The notes beneath the pieces were generated by a model. It was given only the letters and a program-made list of their open reading frames with translations, made no database searches and was not told where the DNA came from. DNA of 64,000 bases, from assembly GCF_000423365.1 (NCBI RefSeq), contig NZ_AUHV01000003.1:744001-808000 (forward strand), written 5' to 3'. Each line of letters opens with the position of its first letter. The first letter of the stretch is position 1. Positions 1 to 8,068 of this stretch are shown one piece after another. Position numbers and translations under genes: made by a program. This stretch comes from Maritalea myrionectae DSM 19524 (lineage in GTDB: Bacteria; Pseudomonadota; Alphaproteobacteria; Rhizobiales; Devosiaceae).

Positions 1-199
1 TCCTCCCAGAGGCGCGTAGACCAATTTGGCCAATTTTAACAGACCCTACCCGGTGCCTTTTACTCTCTTCATCAAAAACCCAAAGAGTGAACATCGTCTG
101 GAAACTAAACCAGTCATCCCAACTATCCACTAGCAAGAAAGCTTGATCCTTTGCATCCGCAGGGACTTCACTCCAATTCTCAATTACTTTGAAAAACAT
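1..199 (-). CDS. N-terminal part of an unrecognised protein, cut by the window edge
   Basis: An open frame on the minus strand starts with ATG at 199 and runs off the left edge of the window, giving 66 residues. The start is supported by a strong ribosome binding site (GGGGGAG, about 3-9 bases upstream of the ATG). The product begins MFFKVIENWSEV and is rich in aromatic and acidic residues, as in a folded cytoplasmic domain. I do not recognise the family. It is transcribed away from the integrase gene, so the ~100 bp between them should hold divergent promoters. It is probably part of the same accessory island, because base composition is similar. Confidence 0.6.
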   Translation of the reverse strand, partial: MFFKVIENWSEVPADAKDQAFLLVDSWDDWFSFQTMFTLWVFDEESKRHRVGSVKIGQIGLRASGR

Positions 200-268
200 A
201 GCTCCCCCGAGGAACTCCTAGAACCATTGTACCGATACAACATCCTGCCCATCTTGCCCCAAACCATA

Positions 269-283
269 CCCTGACACGCGGAT
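269..283 (+). other. possible attachment-site remnant matching tRNA-Met
   Basis: Eleven bases at 273-283 (GACACGCGGAT) are identical to 9946-9956 inside the tRNA-Met gene, on the same strand. Counting the preceding CCC and one mismatch the match is 14 of 15. It lies just upstream of the integrase start, where attP/attL sites of P4-type elements often lie. The similarity does not extend into the rest of the tRNA 3' half, so this is not a complete duplication and may be chance. Confidence 0.25.
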
Positions 284-306
284 GTCTTGTGTCTTAATTT
301 GTGGGC

Positions 307-1551
307 ATGAGAAAGAAGCTAACCACAAAAACAATTGATGCGCTACCTGCTGCTGTGGGTAAACGCTATGAAGTGCGCGATGAGCTTTTGACTGGCTTTA
401 TGGTCAGGGTGTCGAGCGTTGGCAAGAAGGTGTTTTACCTCAACACGCGCATCAACGGTCGAGCACGTCGCATCAAAATTGGTGATTATCCTTTGATGTC
501 GCTCGCAGAAGCGCGTCAGAAGGCCCAAAGCATTTTGCGCGACATATCCCTAGGTGCATTTGAAAACAGCGCTGCTGGCTCACCTGAGCGCTCCGCGCCA
601 GTGCTTAAGGACGTGATCGACCAGTTCATTGAGCGATATGCGAAGCCGCGCAATAAGGGGTGGAAAGAAACACAGTCGATTTTGACGAAGTATACGCCTT
701 TATATTCGCTCCCAATTGATCAAATCCATCGCCGTGACGTGCATGAGGTGTTGGATCGCATTGTCGCTAATGGAACAGCCACACGCGCCAATCGTGCTTT
801 AGCTGCAATCAAAACCTTGATGAACTGGGCTGTAGATCGAGGCTTCCTTGATGTCTCCCCTGTGGCCAATATGCGCCCACCCACAAAGGAGGTGCCACGC
901 GAACGTGTTCTAACCCATGAAGAAATCTGTGCGTGTTGGTATGGTGCAATTGAAGAAGGCTACCCCTTCACCCAATTCACGCAACTGCTCATTCTATTGG
1001 GTCAACGTCGAGGTGAAGTGGCTGGCATGCGTTGGTCTGAGTTAGACTTCGATAGGGGATTGTGGACCCTGCCTTCGTCCCGTGTAAAAAACGGCACTGC
1101 CCATTTCGTGCCATTGCCCAAACTTGCACTTGATATCCTGAACTCAATTCCACGCTTCTTGAACAGCGATTATGTGTTCACCACGACAGGCACCTCTCCT
1201 ATTTCTGGTTTCGGTCGCCTAAAGCGTCGACTTGATGAGCATGTTGGCCTTGATGCCCCTGGTTGGCGTTTTCACGATCTTCGACGCACAATGGCCACAG
1301 GCATGGCTGAATTGCGTGTTGCCCCTCATATCATTGAAGCCATCCTGAACCACAAATCAGGTATCTTCTCCGGCGTCGCAGCCGTCTATAATCGCCATCT
1401 ATACTTAGATGAAAAACTTGAAGCATTAGAATTATGGGCGAACAAAATCGAGATGGTGACCAGCTCTTTGGCCCCAAATGGGTCGACGAATGCCACAAGG
1501 AAGCTAGAAATGTTGGCAGAGATCAATTCCGCGAACTTGGCAAAGAACTAA
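307..1551 (+). CDS. P4-type tyrosine recombinase (integrase)
   Basis: Site-specific recombinase that inserts and excises a mobile element at a chromosomal attachment site. The N-terminal ~90 residues match the DUF4102 arm-binding domain (RVSSVGKKVFYL, KIGDYPLMSLAEAR). The C-terminal catalytic domain shows the active-site residues: Arg in LGQRRGEVAGMRW near residue 235, Lys in RVKNG, HxLRR near 322, His in LNHKSG, and the nucleophilic Tyr in AVYNRH near 360. I chose ATG 307; a GTG at 301 is an in-frame alternative. About 414 residues is the normal length for this family. Such integrases usually use tRNA genes, and the nearest is the tRNA-Met at 9,918, unusually at the other end of the island. 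The last ~40 codons overlap the next reading frame. Confidence 0.93.
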   Translation: MRKKLTTKTIDALPAAVGKRYEVRDELLTGFMVRVSSVGKKVFYLNTRINGRARRIKIGDYPLMSLAEARQKAQSILRDISLGAFENSAAGSPERSAPVLKDVIDQFIERYAKPRNKGWKETQSILTKYTPLYSLPIDQIHRRDVHEVLDRIVANGTATRANRALAAIKTLMNWAVDRGFLDVSPVANMRPPTKEVPRERVLTHEEICACWYGAIEEGYPFTQFTQLLILLGQRRGEVAGMRWSELDFDRGLWTLPSSRVKNGTAHFVPLPKLALDILNSIPRFLNSDYVFTTTGTSPISGFGRLKRRLDEHVGLDAPGWRFHDLRRTMATGMAELRVAPHIIEAILNHKSGIFSGVAAVYNRHLYLDEKLEALELWANKIEMVTSSLAPNGSTNATRKLEMLAEINSANLAKN

Positions 1552-2069
1552 GAGAGTTCGCAAAGCCATACCTAATCCAAATCACAACTGTCCCATCAAA
1601 TTTCCAAGGTGGGCCAGACAAAGTTGATCCTTCAAAACAACGCGATTTCATTGAAACTAATGTTCTTGAGCCCATTGCGAGATTGAGCGAAGCGCTTGAC
1701 GCTAAAAATCGACACTTATTCAAAAGCCCAATGTTCGACCATTCTAAGTTTCAACCTGACTTTGAAAAGGCGCTTAGGCTTTTAGATGAAATTGAAGATT
1801 TTGCTGAAGCAGCATTCATTGAACTCGATATGCAGGCCACTCATTCAATACGACACTCCACACAACTACAGTTTGAGATTGTAAACGGCATTGTCGAAAT
1901 TCTCGAAGAGCAACTAGCCTTATACAAAAACAGAATGGGCACACGAGCGAACGTATTGGTTCGATTGGCGTTTAAAGAGATCACTGGCCTCCATAAACAA
2001 CTAGACGACGACATCAAAATAGCCGTGCAACGTGTCAAGAAAAACTCCAGAGGAAACGAAAAGAAATAG
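1434..2069 (+). CDS. hypothetical helical protein
   Basis: Frame of 211 codons that I do not recognise. It overlaps the last 118 bases of the integrase gene if the first ATG (1434) is used. A later start is possible but no good ribosome binding site decides it. The product is mostly charged and helical (for example EKALRLLDEIEDFAEAAFIELD and ILEEQLALYKNRMGTRANVLVRL) with a lysine-rich C-terminus, no signal peptide and no membrane segment. It lies between integrase and AlpA-like regulator, a position often held by small accessory genes of integrative elements. The long overlap and unknown family make the gene call moderate. Confidence 0.5.
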   Translation: MGEQNRDGDQLFGPKWVDECHKEARNVGRDQFRELGKELREFAKPYLIQITTVPSNFQGGPDKVDPSKQRDFIETNVLEPIARLSEALDAKNRHLFKSPMFDHSKFQPDFEKALRLLDEIEDFAEAAFIELDMQATHSIRHSTQLQFEIVNGIVEILEEQLALYKNRMGTRANVLVRLAFKEITGLHKQLDDDIKIAVQRVKKNSRGNEKK

Positions 2070-2158
2070 CGCTCAAAACCTCCTGAAGTTTGCTCGCCCG
2101 AACAGCAAAAATGCTGCACCTTTTGCCATAGCTAAACCGCTAAAAAAGGAGCAAAGCC

Positions 2159-2392
2159 ATGACCAACTCGACCAAAAAGACTGAGAAGGTATTTCTGACA
2201 AGAGCCGACTTAAAGGCGCTTGGTATTGATCAATCTAACTCAACTTTATTGCGTGCTGAAGGTCGAAATGCCTTCCCTAGACGCATTAGGCTCAGCGCAG
2301 CAAAAGTTTGCTGGGATAGGCAGGAAATCCACGACTGGATCAATGCCAGAAAAGCCGAGCGTGCACACTGGCATTATGCTGACGCAAGTTAA
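2159..2392 (+). CDS. AlpA-family helix-turn-helix regulator / excisionase-like
   Basis: Small (77 residue) DNA-binding protein of the AlpA/MerR-like winged-helix type. These act in P4-like elements as regulators of integrase and excision. The typical core is visible: FLTRADLKALGI, then NSTLLRAEGRNAFPRRIRLS, and WDRQEIHDWINARKAER at the end. In AlpA proteins this corresponds to the helix-turn-helix, the 'FP.pv.l......W...eV..Wi' signature and a basic tail. ATG 2159 has the RBS AAGGAGC seven bases upstream. It is followed by the primase/helicase pair, so it may control element replication or excision. A possible terminator-like GGGGCG...GCCCC lies just after the stop at 2397-2413. Confidence 0.85.
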   Translation: MTNSTKKTEKVFLTRADLKALGIDQSNSTLLRAEGRNAFPRRIRLSAAKVCWDRQEIHDWINARKAERAHWHYADAS

Positions 2393-2491
2393 TCAAGGGG
2401 CGTTTTAGCCCCTTTCTTTCCAACATCACAGTTACGCCTAACTCGCTTTGCGCGTGAACGGTAGAGCTGTGCCTAGATTTAGGAGGCCACA

Positions 2492-3445
2492 ATGGCTACC
2501 ACTTACAACAAAGACTTCAAACACCTCTTTGAAGACCCTGAAGACGACAAGGCAACTATTCACGATCAGGAGCTTTTCCTAGCGCGCCTCTGGCACGAAT
2601 TTCCCTCAGTCGAAAACCCATCCTATGGGGTCTTCGCCTTTAGGCATCGCAAGACAAAACAGTTCGTGGAGAAATCCATGAAGATCACAGGACTGGTAAA
2701 GTCCAACGGCTTGCTCGAGCAATATAACCGTTGGGACTGGGATCAGTATTTCTGTGTCAATTTGTTCAGCAAGCCCAAGCGCAAGAAAGAATTTGCACGA
2801 GATACGCGTTATGCCATTTGCGATGTCGATGACGCTGACCCATTCATCTTCGAACCCCACCCTTCAGTGATCTGGGAAACTTCACCGGGAAATTCTCAAT
2901 CAATTTGGAAATGGGACAAAAAGCTGACGCCCTTAGAAGCAGAAGAACACTCTCGTGCGCTCACCTATCGTCACGGAGGCGACAAGAACGGTTGGCCAGT
3001 AAACAAACTTCTTCGTTTACCCGGTTCAATCAACCACAAAAAGAAGTATGATGAACCTTTTGTTCGTTTGCTACACTTTGGTGAGACGCCAATTAAGGCG
3101 CGTCCCAAGCCCTTCAAAATCAAGGGTAGAAGCTATGACTCCATACCTCTGGATTTAGATTTCAATCACAAGGCGCACAGAACCATTGACGTCTTAAAAA
3201 AATATCGTCGCGATCTCGACCCAAAAGCAAGGTCTTTGATTAGGCATAAGAAGGTGCATGAAGGAAACCGATCTAGTCAGATTTTCCACATCGTTGTGGG
3301 TCTGTGGGAAGTCAGCGCCACGATTGACGAGATAGCCAGCGTGATTTGGAACAGTCCTTATTTTCAGGACAAGTATCCCAATTGCCTTGGCGCGCTGGAT
3401 GCAGAGCTGTCACGCATCATATCCAAGCTGGAGTCAAAATCATGA
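2492..3445 (+). CDS. RepB/PrimPol-like DNA primase
   Basis: Predicted replication primase of the mobile element, 317 residues. Visible family marks are the acidic motif ICDVDDADPF (about residue 108), the W.TSPGNSQ segment that follows it, and the basic motif LLRLPGSINHKKK (about residue 172), a pattern shared by primases of phage, P4-like elements and RepB-type plasmids. ATG 2492 has an excellent RBS (TTAGGAGG). The stop overlaps the start of the RepA-like ATPase by four bases (ATGA), implying translational coupling. Together the two form a primase-helicase module. The family is inferred from motifs, not from a search. Confidence 0.75.
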   Translation: MATTYNKDFKHLFEDPEDDKATIHDQELFLARLWHEFPSVENPSYGVFAFRHRKTKQFVEKSMKITGLVKSNGLLEQYNRWDWDQYFCVNLFSKPKRKKEFARDTRYAICDVDDADPFIFEPHPSVIWETSPGNSQSIWKWDKKLTPLEAEEHSRALTYRHGGDKNGWPVNKLLRLPGSINHKKKYDEPFVRLLHFGETPIKARPKPFKIKGRSYDSIPLDLDFNHKAHRTIDVLKKYRRDLDPKARSLIRHKKVHEGNRSSQIFHIVVGLWEVSATIDEIASVIWNSPYFQDKYPNCLGALDAELSRIISKLESKS

Positions 3446-4428
3446 GCAGCAAGAAAAAAGAACTATTTGTCGACCTTGATGGGATTGAAGCAAAGGAAAT
3501 TGAATGGCTCTGGGAGCCATTCATACCTTTCAGCATGATCACAATCATGGAAGGTGACCCAGGCATTGGCAAATCATTTTTAGCCATGCATTTGGCTGCA
3601 CAAATATCAATTGGAGGTGAGCTTCCTGATGGGCAAAAGCTTGATAAGGGACGTGTCTTGTACCTTAGTGCTGAGGACGATGCAGCATACACCATTCGCC
3701 CACGCATTGATGCGATGGGGGGCGATGCTGAACAAATTCGTGTGCAGGGGGACTTTCTTTCTCTTGATGAAAATGGCCTAAAGGCGCTCATGCGCGAAGT
3801 TCGTCGCAGGCCACCTGACTTACTCATTTTGGACCCCTTGTTCGCTTATGTCCCAAGTGGCCAAGACATGTACAAACCAAACGTAATTCGCCAGCTATTG
3901 TCGTTCTTGAAGGACATCGCTGAGGCTGGTGAAACAGCAGTTTTGATTGTTCGCCATTTGACAAAGGCAAAACATGACAAGGCAATTTATCGTGGTGGGG
4001 GGTCAATGGATGTCATTGGGGCAGCGCGTTCAGCTTTCTTGGTATGTGAACACCCCAACGACAGTGACACGAAGTTGGTCGTCCACATTAAACATAACAT
4101 CGCCCCACGGGGCAAAACGCAGACCTACGAGTTGTACTCTGAAGAAGAAGGAGAAATGGCCCAACTGAATTGGCTTGGCTCTTCAGACATCACAATCGAT
4201 GATTTAATCAATCCAAACAGTGGAACACGCATGTCAGCCCTTGATGAGGCTATTCAGTTTTTGCGTGTATTCCTCAAAAATGGACCTGAGCCAACAACCT
4301 CAGTTGAGAAAGAGGCCGCTGCACGCGACATTTCTGAGAAGACGCTGGAACGTGCAAGGCGCTCACTAGGCGTGAGGTCAACCAAGAAGAAAGACAAGTG
4401 GTATTTGAGCTTGCCAGATGAAGAGTAG
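3442..4428 (+). CDS. RepA-like hexameric helicase/AAA_25 ATPase
   Basis: RecA-fold ATPase of the RepA (RSF1010-like)/AAA_25 group, 328 residues. Walker A GDPGIGKS sits at residues 38-45. Walker B DLLILDPLFAYVPSG lies near 126-140, and the VRHLTKAK and GGGSMDVIGAARSAF segments typical of this family follow. The C-terminal ~90 residues look like a winged-helix domain (AAARDISEKTLERARRSLGV). The start at 3442 lies inside the primase stop region (ATGA overlap). Its likely role is to unwind DNA for replication of the excised element from the origin-like sequence immediately downstream. Confidence 0.85.
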   Translation: MSSKKKELFVDLDGIEAKEIEWLWEPFIPFSMITIMEGDPGIGKSFLAMHLAAQISIGGELPDGQKLDKGRVLYLSAEDDAAYTIRPRIDAMGGDAEQIRVQGDFLSLDENGLKALMREVRRRPPDLLILDPLFAYVPSGQDMYKPNVIRQLLSFLKDIAEAGETAVLIVRHLTKAKHDKAIYRGGGSMDVIGAARSAFLVCEHPNDSDTKLVVHIKHNIAPRGKTQTYELYSEEEGEMAQLNWLGSSDITIDDLINPNSGTRMSALDEAIQFLRVFLKNGPEPTTSVEKEAAARDISEKTLERARRSLGVRSTKKKDKWYLSLPDEE

Positions 4429-4443
4429 CCACAGGTGAAAAAG

Positions 4444-4493
4444 TAAGTGCGCCAAGATCGTCAACAGCGTCACACAAATTCTTGGCGCACTTA
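4444..4493. repeat. perfect 13-bp inverted repeat
   Basis: TAAGTGCGCCAAG at 4444-4456 is repeated inverted (CTTGGCGCACTTA) at 4481-4493 with a 24-base loop. There is no T-run directly after it on the plus strand, so it is not a typical intrinsic terminator. The arm core CTTGGCG is the same as in the iterons 40 bases further on. Confidence 0.9.
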
Positions 4494-4529
4494 CAACCCT
4501 TAACTTCGCCATGAGAAAGCATGACGCCC

Positions 4530-4574
4530 TTGGCGTTCTTGGCGTTCTTGGCGTTCTTGGCGTTCTTGGCGTTC
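4530..4574 (+). repeat. five tandem copies of a 9-bp iteron
   Basis: The unit TTGGCGTTC occurs five times without a gap at 4530, 4539, 4548, 4557 and 4566. It is flanked by degenerate copies (CCTTGGC before, TTGAACGTC after). The copies are identical, which suggests selection or recent slippage. Confidence 0.95.
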
Positions 4575-4760
4575 TTGAACGTCATACCATATGCAAATCT
4601 ACCAGACATAATAGCTAATTGATTTAATTGAATTTTCTCACAAAAACTGAGATTACCCACAGCATTCTATTTATCGCCTACCAGAGGTATTAAATCATTG
4701 ATATTATTATATATTATCTTAGTAAGTCTAAATATGTTTGTACACACGCGCGCGTGAACA

Positions 4761-5095
4761 CCACGTCTTTTCATCTGTCAGAAGCTACAGTTCCAAAACC
4801 TTGGGGCTAAAAATGGACACCAATCCGCATATATGGGCGTCGCAATAAAAAAGCGCCCTCCCCCATACCTCCTGTAGTCAACCGTTTTGATCCCTAGACC
4901 GACACGCTGACTATTCATCTTGCTATCAGACTCATCTTCAGTTCATTTTTTCTAACCAAATCAACAGCTCCATACTCATCATCACCTGTGGCCACTCTTG
5001 CTGGGTGCCATATGGGTGAATATTGGGGTTATTAGACGGTCTATTTCGTGCGCACGGCGCTCATAATTGCGCCACAAGCACTGAGGTGGTCATTT
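4761..5095. other. non-coding stretch, no gene seen
   Basis: Between the origin-like repeats and the next possible genes I see no convincing frame. The stretch is mixed in composition, with short C-rich segments near 4860, and holds no recognisable RNA gene. Confidence 0.4.
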
Positions 5096-5188
5096 ATGCG
5101 ATTACACCACGTATTTAGCGTTGAACGTCAGCGCTGGCTCATTGCAACGCTGCCGCGCACGCGTATAGCTGTGTCTCTGGTGGTTTAA
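5096..5188 (+). CDS. possible 30-residue small protein
   Basis: Short frame MRLHHVFSVERQRW... ending at TAA 5186-5188, with a GAGG motif nine bases before the ATG. The product is basic with a hydrophobic tail. It could be chance: nothing but the start context supports it. It is convergent with the small membrane protein gene that ends at 5196. Confidence 0.2.
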   Translation: MRLHHVFSVERQRWLIATLPRTRIAVSLVV

Positions 5189-5195
5189 TTACAGG

Positions 5196-5465
5196 TCAAA
5201 GACGTTTCTCAAGCTCACGCCTGACCCTGCGCCATTTTCCACGTTCAAATGTGTCGGTGTCCTGTTGTGCCCAATCTTCACGCGCAATCGCCACTTCCAG
5301 CGCTTTGTCGCCGTGGTCAGCAATCAGGTCTTCAACAATCAAATCAATGGTTTCTTGGGGAATGAAATATGGCGCAACGAAAAGCGCATAAAGCTCAAAT
5401 GCAGCAACTGCACCGATAAGGATTGAAACCGCAAGTATGGTTGTGAAAATTGGCATCTTGAACAA
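5196..5465 (-). CDS. small single-span membrane protein
   Basis: Frame of 89 codons (or 86 from the second ATG). The N-terminus has one strong hydrophobic segment (IFTTILAVSILIGAVAAFEL, then ALFVAPYF), so it is probably anchored in the inner membrane. The remaining ~55 residues are charged (LIVEDLIADHGDKALEVAIAREDW, RGKWRRVRRELEKRL). I do not recognise it. Similar short anchored proteins are common in integrative elements. It is transcribed divergently from the XRE regulator 120 bases away, so the regulator may control both. Confidence 0.55.
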   Translation of the reverse strand: MFKMPIFTTILAVSILIGAVAAFELYALFVAPYFIPQETIDLIVEDLIADHGDKALEVAIAREDWAQQDTDTFERGKWRRVRRELEKRL

Positions 5466-5585
5466 TCAGAGCTAAAACATATGAAATCACCATATAAGAA
5501 GTTTTAATTCCTATAAACAAAAACCCTAGGTTCTTATTCCTTAAAACAAGATGCGTCTTATCGCCTTATGCTTCGAGGAGGCGAT

Positions 5586-5918
5586 ATGGAACTTCAGCAG
5601 ACATTTGGCACAAACGTGCGCAACCACAGGAAATCCCAAGGGCTGACCCAAGAAGCCTTGGCTGAAGTTGTCGGGGTGTCAATCGAAACGATTGGTAAAA
5701 TAGAGCGTGGCGTTGCAGCACCAACATTTTCGACCGCCCAAACAATCGCCAATGCATTAAACGTCGAGGTTACCTTACTATTTGGCAACGAGGGGCAAAC
5801 TTTATCTTCAGGGGAACGTGGTCGACTGGTTAGCGCAATCAACCGTGTGCTTGCGCAAATGAATAATGACGAATTGGCCAAGTCGCTCGCCTTACTCCAA
5901 GCCTTCAAGGGAAAATAA
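5586..5918 (+). CDS. XRE-family transcriptional regulator
   Basis: Repressor-type DNA-binding protein of 110 residues. The N-terminal ~65 residues are a classic HTH_XRE domain (GTNVRNHRKSQGLTQEALAEVVGVS, TIGKIERGVAAPTFSTAQTIANAL). The C-terminal helix-rich tail (LNNDELAKSLALLQAF-like) may serve dimerisation. I chose ATG 5586 because GAGGAG lies five bases before it; an upstream ATG at 5568 lacks an RBS. It lies next to a restriction-modification locus, so it may be a controller-like protein or the element's immunity repressor. It is longer than typical restriction C-proteins (~80 residues), so the second is at least as likely. Confidence 0.88.
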   Translation: MELQQTFGTNVRNHRKSQGLTQEALAEVVGVSIETIGKIERGVAAPTFSTAQTIANALNVEVTLLFGNEGQTLSSGERGRLVSAINRVLAQMNNDELAKSLALLQAFKGK

Positions 5919-5983
5919 AGTTTATCCCTGACAAGGCAAGATGGGCTGTCTTATGGATTGATCGTCAAAACATGGAGACGATC

Positions 5984-6181
5984 ATGACTGAAATCATTAC
6001 GCTCAATCAAATCTGTGAAGAACTGAAAATCGACCCACGCGAAGCGCGTGAAAAACTACGCACATCAGCACGCGATAAAAAGAACTATCCGGCGCTGGCT
6101 GCACACAAGCCACGCACGCCTTGGCAATGGGTGAAGGGATCAGATGGGGAAAAGGAGGCGAAAGCAGCCCTTCAGCCATAA
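5984..6181 (+). CDS. small conserved-looking protein of unknown function
   Basis: Frame of 65 codons from ATG 5984 (an earlier ATG at 5972 is in frame; GGAGACG lies before 5984). The sequence opens MTEIITLNQICEELKIDPREAREKLR and ends with a PRTPWQWVKGSDGEKEAKAAL segment. That resembles small alphaproteobacterial proteins with an N-terminal helix-turn-helix-like part that I remember only as hypothetical. It follows the XRE gene by 65 bases and could be cotranscribed with it. No membrane segment or signal is present. Function unknown. Confidence 0.65.
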   Translation: MTEIITLNQICEELKIDPREAREKLRTSARDKKNYPALAAHKPRTPWQWVKGSDGEKEAKAALQP

Positions 6182-6207
6182 ATTTCAATTTTCGGACGCT
6201 CCGTAAT

Positions 6208-6234
6208 CATGTAAATCATAGCTCCACATGTAAA
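6208..6234. promoter_or_regulatory. direct repeat upstream of the methyltransferase gene
   Basis: CATGTAAA occurs twice (6208-6215 and 6227-6234), 19 bases start to start, in the 90-bp leader of the methyltransferase gene. Spacing near two helical turns would suit a dimeric regulator such as the nearby XRE protein. Weak evidence. Confidence 0.25.
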
Positions 6235-6272
6235 CTGAATTGCACTCATAGAAACATATTAAGGGCATACCT

Positions 6273-7463
6273 ATGACATCTTACCCTAATTCCGTCGAAC
6301 TATTTGCAGGCGCTGGAGGCCTGGCGATGGGAGTGGAAAGAGCAGGGTTTAAGACGACAGCAATTATTGAGAAAGATAAATGGGCCTGCCAAACATTACA
6401 GCAAAATAAGTCATTTTTTACGGCAACAAATTCCAATAGCCTTGAAATTTTTCACGGAAACATCGAAGAGTTCGACTTTTCAACGCTCACCAAGAATGTG
6501 CAACTTGTAAGCGGAGGGCCACCATGTCAGCCATTCTCGTTAGGAGGTAAGCATAAAGCGAACTCTGACAATCGCGATTTGTTTCCTCAAGCGATTCGAG
6601 CTGTTCGTGAGTTGCGACCCCAAGCATTCATTTTTGAGAACGTAAAAGGACTGACACGCAGCACTTTTAGCAACTATTTTGAATATATTCGACTGCAATT
6701 GACGTTCCCTGATATTGTCCAAAAATCAGGTGAAGAATGGTTTGAGCATTTATGCAGGCTTGAACTTCATCAAAAGCAAAGCAGCTATGACCACCATAGC
6801 TATCAAGTAAAAACCCAAGTTTTAAATGCAGCAAATTATGGTGTCCCCCAAAAAAGAGAAAGGGTCTTCTTCGTAGGCTTTCGATCAGACTTAAATATAT
6901 CGTGGTCATTCCCTAGCCAAACACATTCGAAGTATAGACTAATATTAGACCAAACTAAAAATGGTGGATATTGGGACCGTCATAAAGTTCCAAAAGAACA
7001 AAGAATTTATACCGAACTGTCAAAAAACAACCTAACTAACTTGGAAAAAGAAATCGATCTATTGCCCTGGTCAACGGTTCGCGATGCTCTTGCTGATCTT
7101 CCACCCCCATACTCGCGCTCTATTAAAAGCAACGTCAAAAGCAATCGAGTAACAGCTCACTTCGCGCAACCAGGCGCAAAGGCATACAAAGGTCACACAG
7201 GAAGCCCACTTGATGAACCTGCGAAGACACTCAAGGCAGGCGTTCACGGTGTGCCTGGTGGTGAAAATATGTTGCGTTTTCACGATGGGCAAGTACGATA
7301 CTTTACAGTAAGAGAATGCGCGAGATTACAAACTTTTCCGGATGACTTTGAGTTTCATGGCTCGTGGACTGAAACGATGCGCCAACTTGGAAACGCAGTA
7401 CCTACGGAATTGGCAAGAGTAATTGCACATAGCATTCTAAAAAAACTTCATATACTCAATTAG
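6273..7463 (+). CDS. DNA (cytosine-5) methyltransferase of a type II restriction-modification system
   Basis: Transfers a methyl group from S-adenosylmethionine to C5 of cytosine and so protects host DNA from the partner nuclease. All key motifs are present: I (ELFAGAGGLAMG, residues 9-20), IV (GGPPCQPFS with catalytic Cys85), VI (FENVKG, 121-126), VIII (QKRERVFFVGF, near 193), and X (RQLGNAVPTELA, near 370). Length (396) is normal. The variable region is the target-recognition domain and its specificity cannot be read directly. If it pairs with the Eco29kI-like nuclease, CCGCGG is the expected site. The stop overlaps the convergent HEPN gene by four bases. AT-rich composition differs from the flanking chromosome. 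Confidence 0.95.
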   Translation: MTSYPNSVELFAGAGGLAMGVERAGFKTTAIIEKDKWACQTLQQNKSFFTATNSNSLEIFHGNIEEFDFSTLTKNVQLVSGGPPCQPFSLGGKHKANSDNRDLFPQAIRAVRELRPQAFIFENVKGLTRSTFSNYFEYIRLQLTFPDIVQKSGEEWFEHLCRLELHQKQSSYDHHSYQVKTQVLNAANYGVPQKRERVFFVGFRSDLNISWSFPSQTHSKYRLILDQTKNGGYWDRHKVPKEQRIYTELSKNNLTNLEKEIDLLPWSTVRDALADLPPPYSRSIKSNVKSNRVTAHFAQPGAKAYKGHTGSPLDEPAKTLKAGVHGVPGGENMLRFHDGQVRYFTVRECARLQTFPDDFEFHGSWTETMRQLGNAVPTELARVIAHSILKKLHILN

Positions 7464-8068
7464 CTTGCAATATACTTTGCATAGACATCAATGAAATAGT
7501 CTTGTGATAAATCCATCAAACGCATGGTTTTGTGCACATGGTCCAGCATTAGTTCCGTATTTAGTTTTGGATTATCACCATGTGCGATCTTATGCCTCCA
7601 ACCCACCAATTGATGATCAATGAAAATCCTATGCGCGTCAAATGGCTTGATGACACCAAGAAGCTCTAATGTAAAACAAGCTGTTTCAAAGTTTAAATTT
7701 GAATTAGGTAGTAAAACGCTCCAATCTTCCCCTAATGGCGAATGTAGGCGATCTTTAGCTGCTCGCACCAAATCTCGTTTTAACTGCAATTTATCTTTAC
7801 CATCCTTATACTTGTCGAACTCCGACTGCAACGCAGCAATAACTAAATCTTCGTTAATTGCTGAAATTGGTATTTCACTATTTGCCAAATTGCAGCATAG
7901 CAATTTCATACCGTCACAAAAAAATCCTTCCCAATGTGCGTAGCACATTACAACCAAAGCACGCTGAAGCGCCGATTTATGACTCTCATTCGTAGATTTC
8001 CAAACAACATTTAAAGTTGTAAGCTCACGAATACGCCATGTCTTAACCTTGCCTAAGTCGTCGATCAT
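7460..8068 (-). CDS. MAE_28990/MAE_18760-type HEPN protein
   Basis: Predicted HEPN-domain RNase-like protein, 202 residues. The family signature YAHWEGFF (residues 43-50) is present, and the catalytic Rx4H motif is visible as WRHKIAHGD (Arg158, His163). Proteins of this family are predicted toxins or effectors in defence islands, often beside DUF262 proteins. The ATG (8066-8068) overlaps the stop of the DUF262 gene (ATGA), so the two are translationally coupled. The gene ends within the tail of the convergent methyltransferase gene. An RNA-cleaving role is inferred from the family and the intact motif; a structural or scaffold role is possible. Confidence 0.82.
   Translation of the reverse strand: MIDDLGKVKTWRIRELTTLNVVWKSTNESHKSALQRALVVMCYAHWEGFFCDGMKLLCCNLANSEIPISAINEDLVIAALQSEFDKYKDGKDKLQLKRDLVRAAKDRLHSPLGEDWSVLLPNSNLNFETACFTLELLGVIKPFDAHRIFIDHQLVGWRHKIAHGDNPKLNTELMLDHVHKTMRLMDLSQDYFIDVYAKYIAS

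Larger units (their letters stand above)
4444..4760. other. candidate replication origin of the mobile element
   Basis: Non-coding stretch directly after the primase/RepA genes with the parts expected of an iteron origin, in order. It has a perfect 13-bp inverted repeat (4444-4456 and 4481-4493) and five tandem 9-bp repeats (4530-4574). A DnaA-box-like TTACCCACA follows at 4653-4661 (one mismatch to TTATCCACA), then a very AT-rich stretch around 4670-4740. A 12-bp palindrome CACGCGCGCGTG lies at 4745-4756. The repeats share the core CTTGGCG with the inverted repeat arms, which suggests one protein reads both. Origin function is inference from layout. Confidence 0.55.

Noticed and set aside
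4530-4574. Possible CRISPR array
   Set aside because: The repeats are 9 bp, directly abutting and without spacers; no cas genes are nearby.
4274-4660. Minus-strand frame of 128 codons with an AKNAKNAK repeat
   Set aside because: The repeat is only the translation of the 9-bp iterons, the rest overlaps the RepA-like gene antisense, and there is no ribosome binding site.
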